Source: CAVOJV01 sp963696325
GTDB taxonomy: Bacteria > Pseudomonadota > Gammaproteobacteria > Competibacterales > Competibacteraceae
Direction of reading: 5' to 3'
Assembly: GCA_963696325.1 (NCBI GenBank)
Contig: CAVOJV010000038.1
Location: forward strand, 1 to 10,329
Length of the DNA: 10,329 nt
The notes under the pieces were generated by a model. The model made no database searches. It was given only the letters and a program-made list of their open reading frames with translations, and was not told the DNA's origin. Every line of letters starts with the position of its first letter. Within the stretch, counting starts at the first letter, position 1. A program made the position numbers and the translations under genes. Positions 1 through 6,974 of the stretch are shown in pieces.

Positions 1-41
1 TAGGTGTATGAACCAGAAGAAGGTAAACCACCAATGAAGTG

Positions 42-2217
42 TCACGCATTTTCTGCTTCCGATCGCTCTCGCTCTTCCGCCTGCCGGGCCTGGATGGCGG
101 TCAGGGCGATGGTGAACACGATATCCTCCACCAGGGCGCCCCGCGAGAGATCATTCACGGGTTTGCGCAGCCCCTGCAACATCGGGCCGATGCTGATCAC
201 GTCAGCGCTGCGCTGCACGGCTTTGTAGGTGGTGTTGCCGGTGTTGAGATCGGGGAAGATGAACACCGTGGCACGCCCGGCCACCTTGCTATCCGGCGCC
301 TTGTTGTGGGCCACCTCCCTGATGGCCGCGGCGTCGTACTGTAACGGTCCGTCGATCAACAGTTCCGGATGCTGCTCCTGAGCGATGCGGGTGGCTTCCC
401 TGACCTTTTCCACATCGCCGCCTGTCCCGGATTCGCCAGTGCTGTAGCTCAGCATGGCGACCCGGGGCTCGATGCCGAAGGCCCTGGCGGACTCGGCGCT
501 CTGGATAGCGATGTCGGCCAGATCCTCGGCGTCGGGATTGGGGTTCACGGCGCAGTCGCCATAGACCAAAACCTGCTGCGGCAGACACATGAAAAAGATC
601 GAAGAAACCAGCTTGGCACCGGGAGCGGTCTTGATGATCTGCAAGGCCGGGCGAATGGTATTGGCGGTGGTATGCACCGCCCCGGACACCAGGCCGTCCA
701 CCTCGCCCAGGTAGAGCATCATGGTCCCCAGCATCACCGGGTCCTGCAGTTGCTCTTCCGCTACCTCGGGGGTCAGTCCCTTGGCTTTGCGCAGTTCCAC
801 CAGGGGTTCAATGTAGCGCGGGATCACCACTTGCGGGTTGATGATCTCAATATCCTCGGGCAGTTTCACCCCGTGGCGGACCGCCACCTCGTGGATCTGC
901 TCGGGTCTGCCGAGCAGCACACAGCGGGCGATGCCACGGCGTTGACACTCGACGGCGGCCACGATGGTGCGCGGTTCATCGCCTTCCGGCAGCACGATCC
1001 GCCGATTGGCCTGCCGCGCCCGTTCCACCAGCAGATAGCGGAACGCGGCCGGACCCAGACGGCGTTCCCCGGCCCGCTTCAACAGATCGTCTATCCACTG
1101 CAGGCTGAGATGGGAAGCCACCGTCTCAACCACCCGCTGGATGCGGTCCGTGTCATCCAGCGGCACTTCCAAGTTGATGCGGGCGATATTGAGTACCGAC
1201 TCGATGGTGTGGTAGGGCACCGCCAGCACCGGCAGACCGGTGGCCAGTCCTGGACGGCAGAGTTCCCACACGGGGCGACTGGGACGCAGGCCGCCGGTGA
1301 GCAGCAGGGCCGCGATGTGGGTACCGTTCAGGGCCGCCATGCAAGCGGCCAGCAGCACGTCATCGCGATCGCCGGGCGTGATGATCAGCACACCGGTACG
1401 GTATTTGGCACAGCCGTTGGCCAGATTGCGCGCTCCCAGGGCCACATGGGTCACCCGCCGGTTCAGGTCGCCGGGATTGAGGAGTTCGGCGTTGTTGAAG
1501 CGGATGATGTCCAGCACCCGCGGCGTCATCAGTTCGCGCTGCCAAGGGATGCAGCCCAGCATTTTGAACTTGTCCGTTTGAAAAATTGGGCAAACGGGAT
1601 AATTCGCGGCGTGTCCTGGCGTGTCGTCCGCCTCCTCATGGTCTTCACTGACAAACTCGTAGCGCAGCCGGCCAGTATGGTCCACCGGCGCGCCCACCAT
1701 ATTCAAAATACAGCCGGGCAGCCGTTCGTGATCGACTCCCCCATAAGGCCGAGCCGCGATTTCCAGGTTTTCCTGCAACTGTTCGGCGTTGCTGTTACCC
1801 GGCGCCGTCACCAGGATAGTGTCAGCATCGAGACTTTCGGGCGATCTTGACGTTGAGGTTGGTCAAATACGCATGCCCCTGGCGGGGCACCAGACCCTCG
1901 ACGACCAGGATACCGGCGCCCCCCGCGGCCTGCTGGCAGCGCGCGACCACTTCTTCCAGCAGCTCGTTTTCCCGGTCGTTGCCCAGCAGTTCCTCAACCC
2001 GCCCCAGGGACAGCGGCTCAGGCGGACTCAGGCTGGAAACGCTCTGCGCTAGCCGGGTCGAGCGCTCCGGCCCGCTGTCGCGCACCGGCAACTGAGTCAC
2101 AGGTTTGCAAAAACCCACTGCTATCCCGCGCCGGTCCAGGGCATGTACCAGCCCCAGCACGACACTGGTCAACCCAGTCCCCTCGCCCGTAGGCGCCACA
2201 AAAATAGCTTTGGTAAT
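42..2217 (-). CDS. pta: Phosphate acetyltransferase, full length but interrupted by one frameshift
   Basis: Pta interconverts acetyl-CoA plus phosphate and acetyl phosphate plus CoA, working with acetate kinase in the cytoplasm. The reading frame from 2199 to about 1837 gives the N-terminal P-loop-like domain (APTGEGTGLTSV, later VVEGLVP). The frame from about 1835 to 42 gives the rest: a DRTGG-like middle domain (ALLLTGG, LEVPLDDTDRI) and the C-terminal PTA domain (VLPEGDEPRT, SGAVHTTANTIRP, LSYSTGESGTGGDVEKVREA, GLRKPVNDLSRG). The rejoined protein is about 718-724 residues, against 714 for E. coli Pta, and aligns from end to end. One extra T in the TTT at 1835-1837 (A on the coding strand) causes a stop at TGC-TGA; skipping it restores ARSLDADTILVTAPG. 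The GTG at 1811 is an internal valine codon, not a start. The 2217 start is an ATT placed six bases after AGGAG; the first conventional start is GTG at 2199. No ackA is in the window. The gene may be nonfunctional, or the frameshift may be a sequence error. Confidence 0.93.
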
Positions 2218-2228
2218 GCTCGACTCCT
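2215..2228 (-). promoter_or_regulatory. Shine-Dalgarno of pta, spaced for an ATT codon
   Basis: On the minus strand AGGAG (2228-2224) is followed by six bases and then ATT (2217-2215). The codons from there read I-T-K-A-I-F-V-A-P-T-G, matching the usual Pta start (M-S/T-x-x-I-x-x-x-P-T-G) with ATT in the Met position. An in-frame TAG lies just upstream, so no earlier start exists. The GTG at 2199 is about 24 bases from the AGGAG, too far for normal initiation. Either ATT is used as a rare start, as in infC, or an ATG has mutated or been misread. Confidence 0.6.
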
Positions 2229-2280
2229 AGAGCATCCCCATAACCGCGGCGATCAGCTGCCTCTCAGGCGAGGTTTACAA

Positions 2281-2424
2281 TTACTGGTTCCAACCAGAAC
2301 ACCCGTCCCCTTTAGTCCACCCATCGCAGGGTGCGGAAACCGGTTGCTGTCCGGAAACATTGGCACAACCCATCGTGCTGGCCAGTGCCAGAATCAGCAA
2401 AATATTAGCTATGGTTTTCATCAT
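2281..2424 (-). CDS. Small predicted lipoprotein, 47 residues
   Basis: This short minus-strand frame starts with two ATG codons (2424 and 2421) preceded by GGAG (2433-2430) at good spacing, and ends at TAA 2281-2283. Residues 1-20 are MMKTIANILLILALASTMGC: a charged Lys followed by a hydrophobic stretch and a Cys at residue 20, the layout of a bacterial lipoprotein signal. The -3 to -1 residues are T-M-G, so the lipobox is not ideal because position -3 is usually Leu. The mature part would be only about 28 residues, rich in Gly, Pro, Trp and Cys, with the tail APCDGWTKGDGCSGWNQ. Its two further Cys could pair in the periplasm. It ends 63 bases upstream of the pta start on the same strand, so they may share a transcript. 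I do not recognise the family. The signal peptide and ribosome site make it a real gene candidate. Confidence 0.6.
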   Translation of the reverse strand: MMKTIANILLILALASTMGCANVSGQQPVSAPCDGWTKGDGCSGWNQ

Positions 2425-2463
2425 CTTTCTCCAGATTCAAGCATTTATATCCAGGCCCTGAAA

Positions 2464-2600
2464 TCAGCCCATGAGGTGATGACCGCCATCTACAAAGATG
2501 GTTTCTCCGCTAATCAATTGTGCCACACTCAGCGCTAACAACGCCATCGATGTCCACCGAATAGCCTCGTTCCACAAACCGTGTTTGCAACTCGCTCGCG
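2464..2600 (-). pseudogene. C-terminal remnant of an SDR/FabI-like enoyl-ACP reductase
   Basis: Read on the minus strand, codons ending at the TGA (2466-2464) give LALSVAQLISGETIFVDGGHHLMG. The G-x-T-x-x-V-D-G-G ending is typical of the C-terminus of short-chain dehydrogenase enoyl-ACP reductases of the FabI type. The upstream piece lies in another frame and reads about LQTRFVERGYSVDIDGV, where FabI proteins have a V-x-I-D-D-V-G motif. The spacing between VDIDGV and QLISGE is shorter than in intact family members, so bases have been lost as well as the frame. No NAD-binding Rossmann half or active-site region is nearby, because the permease gene ends at 2613. A FabI paralog beside pta-ackA is known in some proteobacteria, which fits a former operon here. 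The SDR ending is fairly clear; the FabI assignment is inference. Confidence 0.5.
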
Positions 2601-2612
2601 GTCATTTTCGTA

Positions 2613-4457
2613 TCAGTTACTCGGGGTGAGTCCAAGTGGAAATAACAGTGGCACGAACACAAGGGTAACCAACATGACCAGCAACAGCATGGGCAAACCA
2701 ACCTTGACGAAGTCGTTAAAGCGGTAGTTGCCAGGTACGAGCACGAGGGTATTGACCGGCGAGGAAACGGGCGTGACGAAGGCCGCCGAGGCGGCGATGG
2801 CCACGGTCACCGCAAAAGGATGCGGTGACAAGCCCAGCGCCTGGGCCGTGCCTATGGCAATCGGCGCCATCAGCACCGCGGTCGCGGTGTTGGAAACGAA
2901 CAGACCGATGATGGCGGTCAGTGCAAAAATGCTGGCCAGCATCGCTAACGGGCCGGCCTGTCCTAGGCCGGCGATCAGCCCGTCGACAATCAGGGTAACC
3001 CCGCCGGATTTCTGCAAGGCGAGCGCAAACGGCAACATGCCGGCGATCAGCACCAGACTCTGCCAGTTGATCGCCCGGTAAGCGCTTTCGCCATCGACAC
3101 ACCGAAACAGGCCCATGGCCAGGGCAGCCAGCAGAACGGCGGCTACGTTGGGCACCAGGTTAAATGTCATCAGGACGATCATAACCAGCAGACTCAGCAG
3201 CGCCAGTGGTGCCTGGCGGCGAGCCGGAGCAACCTCATCCAACTCCACCGGCAGACTCAGCACCAGAAAATCCCTGGGGTCGGTCTGTAACAGCCCGATC
3301 TGTTTCCAGCCACCCGCCACCAGCAGGCAGTCACCAAAAGCCAGTGTCTCCCGGCTCAAATCATCCTGCAGCGGTTTGCCCTTGCGCTTGATCCCCAACA
3401 CGATCAAGCCATGCCGGGAACGGAACGCCGCCCCTGCCAAATTACGCCCGATCAGATCAGACTGGGGAGGCAGCATCACTTCCGCGAGACCCAGCTCCTG
3501 CCTGGCGGTTTGTCGGTGCGTTGCCGCGAATTCCAGGCGCTCCACGCCAGCGGCTTCAACAAAGGCGACTATTTCGGTTTCAGTGCTCAATACGAAGAGT
3601 TCGTCGCCGGGCCGCAGCTCGGTGTCGGCCAACGCCGGCAGCAATGACGCGGCAAAGCGCTCCTGTCGCCGAATGCCAACCACCGTCACGCCATGGCGGG
3701 TGCGCAACTGGGTCTTGGCGACCGTCTGGCCTGCCAGCGGCGACCCCGCCTTGAGGCGCAGGCGGTAGCCGCGTCCAGCCAAACCATAGGCATCGGCAAA
3801 TTCATCAAGGGTATGGCGGTTTTGCGGCAATACTTTTTCCAAGCGGTCCGCCGGCAGCAGGCGGCGACCAACGAGCAGCAGATAGCCAATCCCGACCGCT
3901 AGCACCACTAAGCCGACCGGTGTAAAGCTGAAAAAGCCCAAAGGTGCCAGCCCTGCCTGCCGCAACTCGGCGTTCACGATGAGGTTGGGAGGGGTGGCGA
4001 TCAAGGTGAGCATCCCGCTGATCAAGGCGGCGAAGGCCAGGGGCATCATCAGCCGGCCGGGGCTCGCCCCCGTCTTGGCCGCGACGCTGAGCACCACCGG
4101 AATAAAGATAGCCACCACGCCGGTCGAACTTATGAACGCCCCTAGCCCGGCAACCGCCAGCATCAGGAAAACTATCATGCGTATTTCGCTGGTACCCGCC
4201 ACGCGCATCAGCCAGTCGCCAATGGCATAGGCGACCCCGGTGCGCACCAAGCCCTCGCCAACGACGAACAACCCGGCGATCATCAACACCACCGGATCGC
4301 TGAAACCGGCCACGGCCTCCTGCACCGACAGCAATCCGCTCAACATCAGGGCGAGGATAACCATGAGGGACACCACATCCAGGCGCACGCGATCGCTGGC
4401 GAACAAGAGGATGGCGACCAGCAGCAAGCCGAATACGAAAACAGTTTCACCCGTCAT
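2613..4457 (-). CDS. SLC13-family anion permease with two RCK_C (TrkA-C) domains
   Basis: This is an intact 614-residue inner-membrane permease of the DASS/SLC13 (CitMHS/ArsB-like) type. Hydrophobic segments cover residues about 1-200 and 415-610, with a soluble insert between them. The insert carries two RCK_C-like domains, about 225-305 (RLKAGSPLAGQTVAKTQLRTRHGVTVVGI...LRPGDELFVL) and 320-400 (ELGLAEVMLPPQSDLIGRNL...LAFGDCLLVAGG). Each membrane half has the family signature: SST at 110-112 with ATPPN at 154-158, and SNT at 522-524 with TPVSSPVNT at 562-570. These Ser/Asn/Thr motifs bind Na+ and substrate in the family. Likely substrates are sulfate or other small anions, as for the SAC1-like branch, but the sequence does not settle which. 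The ATG at 4457 begins directly before the first membrane segment (MTGETVFVFGLLLVAILLF). No strong Shine-Dalgarno is visible. It is transcribed away from the SYLF gene across a gap of about 530 bases. Confidence 0.88.
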   Translation of the reverse strand: MTGETVFVFGLLLVAILLFASDRVRLDVVSLMVILALMLSGLLSVQEAVAGFSDPVVLMIAGLFVVGEGLVRTGVAYAIGDWLMRVAGTSEIRMIVFLMLAVAGLGAFISSTGVVAIFIPVVLSVAAKTGASPGRLMMPLAFAALISGMLTLIATPPNLIVNAELRQAGLAPLGFFSFTPVGLVVLAVGIGYLLLVGRRLLPADRLEKVLPQNRHTLDEFADAYGLAGRGYRLRLKAGSPLAGQTVAKTQLRTRHGVTVVGIRRQERFAASLLPALADTELRPGDELFVLSTETEIVAFVEAAGVERLEFAATHRQTARQELGLAEVMLPPQSDLIGRNLAGAAFRSRHGLIVLGIKRKGKPLQDDLSRETLAFGDCLLVAGGWKQIGLLQTDPRDFLVLSLPVELDEVAPARRQAPLALLSLLVMIVLMTFNLVPNVAAVLLAALAMGLFRCVDGESAYRAINWQSLVLIAGMLPFALALQKSGGVTLIVDGLIAGLGQAGPLAMLASIFALTAIIGLFVSNTATAVLMAPIAIGTAQALGLSPHPFAVTVAIAASAAFVTPVSSPVNTLVLVPGNYRFNDFVKVGLPMLLLVMLVTLVFVPLLFPLGLTPSN

Positions 4458-4582
4458 AGCGCATCAGTGGCGGCAACTAAAGAAAGGTCGCTGGTTAACT
4501 GGTGGGCGTTTGGGCCTGGACTGCGAAAAACGCCTAGACTTCCCGAGTATTTCAAGTTATTTCCCATCGCTGATCCTTGTGA

Positions 4583-4598
4583 GCAGGCGTTTGCCTGC
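4583..4598. repeat. REP-like hairpin
   Basis: GCAGGC-GTTT-GCCTGC is a perfect 6-bp stem with a 4-base loop in an intergenic position. Short extragenic palindromes of this shape are common in gammaproteobacterial genomes, for example Pseudomonas REPs. Only one copy is in the window, so its status as a repeat is inferred from form and not from copy number. No U-tract follows on either side, so it is unlikely to be an intrinsic terminator. Confidence 0.4.
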
Positions 4599-4651
4599 GA
4601 TTCTGGACGAAGGTTACACCATTTTAGAGTTATTCTTTCTGGCATTTATGC

Positions 4652-4667
4652 TATGCGTAATTGCATA
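4652..4667. promoter_or_regulatory. Short AT-rich palindrome, possible operator
   Basis: TATGC-GTAATT-GCATA is a 16-bp dyad with 5-bp arms, lying between the permease and the SYLF gene. Its size and symmetry fit a dimeric regulator site, but no specific regulator consensus is matched. It could be chance. Confidence 0.2.
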
Positions 4668-4986
4668 AACATCTCCCCGTGTAACCGTGTATAGTTTAGC
4701 CGCTCTGCCGTTGAGACACTGGAGAGGACTAAAGACTCATCGGTGATAAGCGGCTACTTCGCTCAGCGATTGTTGGACGCCTTTGAAGCCACCATCATAA
4801 GGGTTCCTGTCCCCCCAATGAGGTGGTCGTTAACGCCGGCACGCGTTGAACACGCTGTATTCACCTTTTTGTAGCACAGTCTCAATAGGCAAACTAAAGT
4901 TCGAAAGAGTGCCCAGCAATCTCAGGGCTTCCCTCGTCGGCGCCTCGCTGGCGAGATCTCAATTAAACCTAACGTGGGAGAATGTA

Positions 4987-5679
4987 ATGCACGGTGCGCT
5001 TTTAACTCGGTGTACAGGTCTACTGGCCGCAAGTTTGTTGACAATCGGCGCTGTCCCAACGTCCGCTTTCGCGGCCACTGAACAGGAACAACTGGTCACC
5101 AAGGCGGAAACGACGTTTTCTAACTTCGAACGCGATCCCGACATGAAATGGTTGCGCGATAACATCGGCAAGGCCAAGGCAGTGCTGATCGCTCCAGAGA
5201 TAGTCAAGGCCGGCTTTATCCTCGGCGGATCCGGCGGACGTGGCGTCCTGCTGGCGCGGAACGCCAAGACCGGCAAGTGGGCTGGACCGGCTTTCTATAC
5301 GCTGGCCACCGGTAGCGTGGGCTTTCAGGCGGGGATCTCCGTTTCGGAGGTCGTCATGCTGGTGATGACGGAAAAGGGCCTGAATTCGCTGCTCAGCACG
5401 TCCTTCAAGGTGGGCGGCGATGTCAGCGTAGCCGCCGGTCCAGTCGGCGCGGGCGCCAAGTCAAATATAGCCGCCGATTTGATCTCCTATAGCCGCGCCA
5501 AAGGGATCTATGGCGGGCTGAACCTCGACGGCACGGTAGTCTCGACTAATGATGAATGGAACAGCGCCTATTACGGAAAGGCGGTAACGCCACCCGACAT
5601 ACTGATCCGGCAAGACGTCCGCAACCCTCAAGCAGCCCCTCTGCAACGACAAGTCGCCAAGGCGGCCGCCAAGAAATAG
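4987..5679 (+). CDS. Secreted SYLF/Ysc84-family lipid-binding protein
   Basis: This is a 230-residue protein of the SYLF (DUF500, Ysc84) family. Eukaryotic members bind phosphoinositides; bacterial members are exported proteins of poorly defined function, probably membrane associated. Residues 1-29 form a signal peptide (LLAASLLTIGAVPTSAFA, cleavage near A29 or A30). The SYLF domain follows from about residue 38: KAKAVLIAPEIVKAGFILGGSGGRGVL, GPAFYTLATGSVGFQAG, a Val/Met-rich strand VVMLVMTEKGLNSLL, then GGDVSVAAGPVGAGAK and SRAKGIYGGLNLDGTVV. The tail (from about 210) is Ala/Lys/Gln-rich. I chose the ATG at 4987 because GGGAG (4976-4980) sits at normal spacing and the signal peptide begins there; the frame stays open upstream to 4846 but without signal-like or family sequence. 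The gene is intact and single, with the IS element starting 27 bases after its stop. Confidence 0.88.
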   Translation: MHGALLTRCTGLLAASLLTIGAVPTSAFAATEQEQLVTKAETTFSNFERDPDMKWLRDNIGKAKAVLIAPEIVKAGFILGGSGGRGVLLARNAKTGKWAGPAFYTLATGSVGFQAGISVSEVVMLVMTEKGLNSLLSTSFKVGGDVSVAAGPVGAGAKSNIAADLISYSRAKGIYGGLNLDGTVVSTNDEWNSAYYGKAVTPPDILIRQDVRNPQAAPLQRQVAKAAAKK

Positions 5680-5706
5680 CAGTTCCTTCAGACGGAGGCT
5701 AATGGG

Positions 5707-5720
5707 ATGGTCCGCCCCGC
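5707..5720 (+). repeat. Left inverted repeat of the IS110-family element
   Basis: ATGGTCCGCCCCGC, exactly complementary to 6750-6763. It lies 27 bases after the SYLF gene stop and about 78 bases before the transposase start. Sequence inside the two copies diverges at once after 14 bp, so the match is a discrete repeat. Confidence 0.75.
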
Positions 5721-5753
5721 TCCTCCAACGAGCCCAAAGCGGGCAAAATGGTG

Positions 5754-5769
5754 GATGTTGACCAACATC
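5754..5769. repeat. Palindrome in the IS left end
   Basis: GATGTTG-AC-CAACATC has 7-bp arms with a 2-base centre, between the left inverted repeat and the transposase start. In IS110 elements the left end carries the promoter (formed fully in the circular form) and can be structured. This site may be part of that or a transposase binding site; the role is inference. Confidence 0.35.
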
Positions 5770-5797
5770 ACATCAACCGAGATTACGGAGCGGACCC

Positions 5798-6502
5798 ATG
5801 AAAGAGCATAGCAACGAGTGCGTCGCTAAGGTAGTTGGGATCGACCTGGCCAAGCGGAGTTTTCATGGGTACGGCGTGGACGAGCGCGGGCAGCGGGTGA
5901 CCAACAAGACGTTCCCCCGGACACGCCAGAGTGAGTTCATGGCCAACCTGCCGGCCTGCACGGTAGCGATGGAGGTCTGCGGCCGCGCGCCCTACTGGGC
6001 GCGGCAGTTCCGCAGCCACGGCCACGAGGTGCGGCTGATCGCGCCGCAGTTCGTCAAGCCCTTGGTGAAGTCCAACAAGAACGACGCGATCGATGCCGAG
6101 GCGATCTGCGAGGCGGCCCAGGGTCCGACCATGCGGTTCGTAGCGGTTAAGCGCAGCGAACCACAAGACATCCAGGCGATCCATCGGATGCGCAGTTTAG
6201 TCGTGGCACGACGCACCGCCCAGGTGAACCAGATTCGTGGTTTGCTGTTGGAGTACGGCATCGAGATACCGCAAGGGCGCGCGGCCGTAGGCCGGTGCCT
6301 GGCGGAGATGCTCGAAGACGCCGACAACGGGTTGAGTGACCGCTTCCGGGCGGAATGGCGGGAACTGGCCGAGGAACTGCGCCATCTCGATCCGCGCGTC
6401 GACCATGACGACGCGCAGGTCGAGGCCGGAGGCCCGCCTGGCACAGCACGCCAGGGTCACAGAATAACGGTCGATCTACTCGCGACCTCCGGGTCGCCCT
6501 AA
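5798..6502 (+). pseudogene. IS110-family transposase, C-terminal half lost
   Basis: The frame encodes the N-terminal RuvC-like DEDD domain of an IS110/IS1111 transposase: VVGIDLAKRSFHGYGVDE (D16), VAMEVCGRAPYWAR (E59), IAPQFVKPLVKSNKNDAIDAEAI (D96, D99), then the coiled-coil-like linker (MRSLVVARRTAQVNQIRGLL). All four acidic residues are present. Homology holds to about residue 210 (LDPRVDHDDAQVEA, nt 6427). The last 24 residues (GGPPGTARQGHR...) do not look like the family, and the Transposase_20 domain with the catalytic serine is absent. Usual length is about 340 residues; this frame has 234. GGAG at 5786-5789 precedes the ATG. The element cannot be autonomous, though a related full-length transposase could act on it. 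Confidence 0.85.
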
Positions 6503-6749
6503 CGGAGTACTCCCCACCACGAGTTGCAAAGAGTAAACCTCACGGTGATGGCATGAAAGGCCAGTTCTGCATTCCCGAAAACCTGATTTGTACAATAGCT
6601 GGCTTAGCCAAAGCTGCGAGGCTGATAAGGACGGGGATGCGCGCGAATTCCATCAGGGCACCAGGGGGCCGGCAACGGCACCTCAACACGATGCCGGATA
6701 TATGGCCGCAACGTCCGCCTTCAGCCAAGCCGTGATTTCCTCTTGCATC
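6503..6749 (+). ncRNA. Right-end non-coding part of the IS, possible seekRNA/bridge RNA locus
   Basis: No believable coding frame lies between the truncated transposase and the right inverted repeat. In IS1111-group elements the guide RNA (seekRNA or bridge RNA) that selects the target is encoded downstream of the transposase, in just this position. The segment is GC-rich and has local pairing potential, for example around GGGGGCCGGCAACGGC (6664-6679). The placement is established for the group; that this copy still carries an intact RNA is inference, because the neighbouring deletion could have removed its 5' part. Confidence 0.35.
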
Positions 6750-6763
6750 GCGGGGCGGACCAT
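6750..6763 (-). repeat. Right inverted repeat of the IS110-family element
   Basis: GCGGGGCGGACCAT on the plus strand, the exact reverse complement of 5707-5720. It is followed at once by AT-rich flanking DNA (6764-6830), marking a sharp change of base composition at the element boundary. Confidence 0.75.
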
Positions 6764-6776
6764 ATATGTGAAAAAA

Positions 6777-6800
6777 TTGACTTTTACGACTATAAGTCAA
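6777..6800. repeat. Inverted repeat just outside the IS right end
   Basis: TTGACTT (6777-6783) and AAGTCAA (6794-6800) form a 7-bp stem with a 10-base loop in AT-rich DNA. There is no T-run after it on the plus strand; on the minus strand it would be followed by a run of T (6776-6771), so it could act as a weak terminator for leftward transcripts such as the one from the Spy-like gene. Confidence 0.3.
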
Positions 6801-6838
6801 TGAACATATTAGCTTTAAATTCTACCAAGGGGATTTTT

Positions 6839-6970
6839 TCACAACCTCTCAGTGATGATCCGATGACGGCGGTTATCCACCAGGGTTAAGACCGTCAAGC
6901 GGTGAGCGCGCATGAGTTGGCGGGGCGTCGTTCCGCTCAAGCGGGCGAAGGCAACCCACGCGCCCTGGCT
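6839..6970 (-). pseudogene. Short coding-like remnant, possibly the end of a transposase
   Basis: A minus-strand frame with no start codon at its head gives about 43 residues, SQGAWVAFARLSGTTPRQLM...LTLVDNRRHRIITERL, ending at TGA (6841-6839). It opens right after an in-frame stop and is bounded by the Spy-like gene upstream. The Arg/Leu-rich basic ending resembles the C-terminus of some transposases, and the position next to an IS fits debris. I cannot name a family. It may simply be a chance open frame. Confidence 0.2.
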
Positions 6971-6974
6971 TTAC

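Larger units (their letters stand above)
4458..4986. other. Divergent intergenic region, about 530 bases
   Basis: This gap separates the leftward permease from the rightward SYLF gene, so both promoters should lie here. I could not place a convincing -35/-10 pair. A TATAGT at 4691-4696 could be a -10, but no good -35 is at 16-18 bases. The region holds a REP-like hairpin (4583-4598) and a small palindrome (4652-4667), listed separately. The stretch 4740-4850 shows no credible coding frame on either strand. Confidence 0.5.
5707..6763 (+). mobile_element. Defective IS110-family (IS1111-group) insertion sequence
   Basis: The element is bounded by a perfect 14-bp inverted repeat, ATGGTCCGCCCCGC at 5707-5720 and its reverse complement at 6750-6763. 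Inverted repeats near the ends mark the IS1111 group within IS110, where they are usually subterminal, so the true ends may lie a few bases outside. Length between repeats is about 1.06 kb, against about 1.4-1.5 kb for a complete member. The missing part corresponds to the C-terminal half of the transposase. The left end (5721-5797) has two small stems, GCCC/GGGC (5732-5744) and GATGTTG-AC-CAACATC (5754-5769). The right end has a non-coding tail of about 260 bases. No target duplication is seen, as expected for this family. Confidence 0.75.

Noticed and set aside
369..1850. Plus-strand open frame of 493 codons opposite pta
   Set aside because: It is the antisense shadow of a strongly conserved GC-rich gene. 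Its translation has no recognisable motifs and is rich in His/Gly/Gln, as expected from reverse reading.
2143..2538. Plus-strand frame of 131 codons over the pta start and lipoprotein
   Set aside because: It is antisense to the pta 5' end, the small lipoprotein and the SDR remnant, and has no motif or ribosome site.
3115..3768. Plus-strand open frame of 217 codons opposite the SLC13 permease
   Set aside because: Ser/Arg/Thr-rich shadow of the permease RCK_C region, with no ribosome site or family motif.
4454..4645. 63-codon minus-strand frame overlapping the permease start by ATGA
   Set aside because: The overlap looks like translational coupling, but there is no Shine-Dalgarno at 4645, the frame runs through the REP-like hairpin, and the protein has no recognisable features.
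4846..4986. Upstream extension of the SYLF gene to 4846
   Set aside because: Those 47 codons lack family sequence; the signal peptide and a good ribosome site place the start at 4987.
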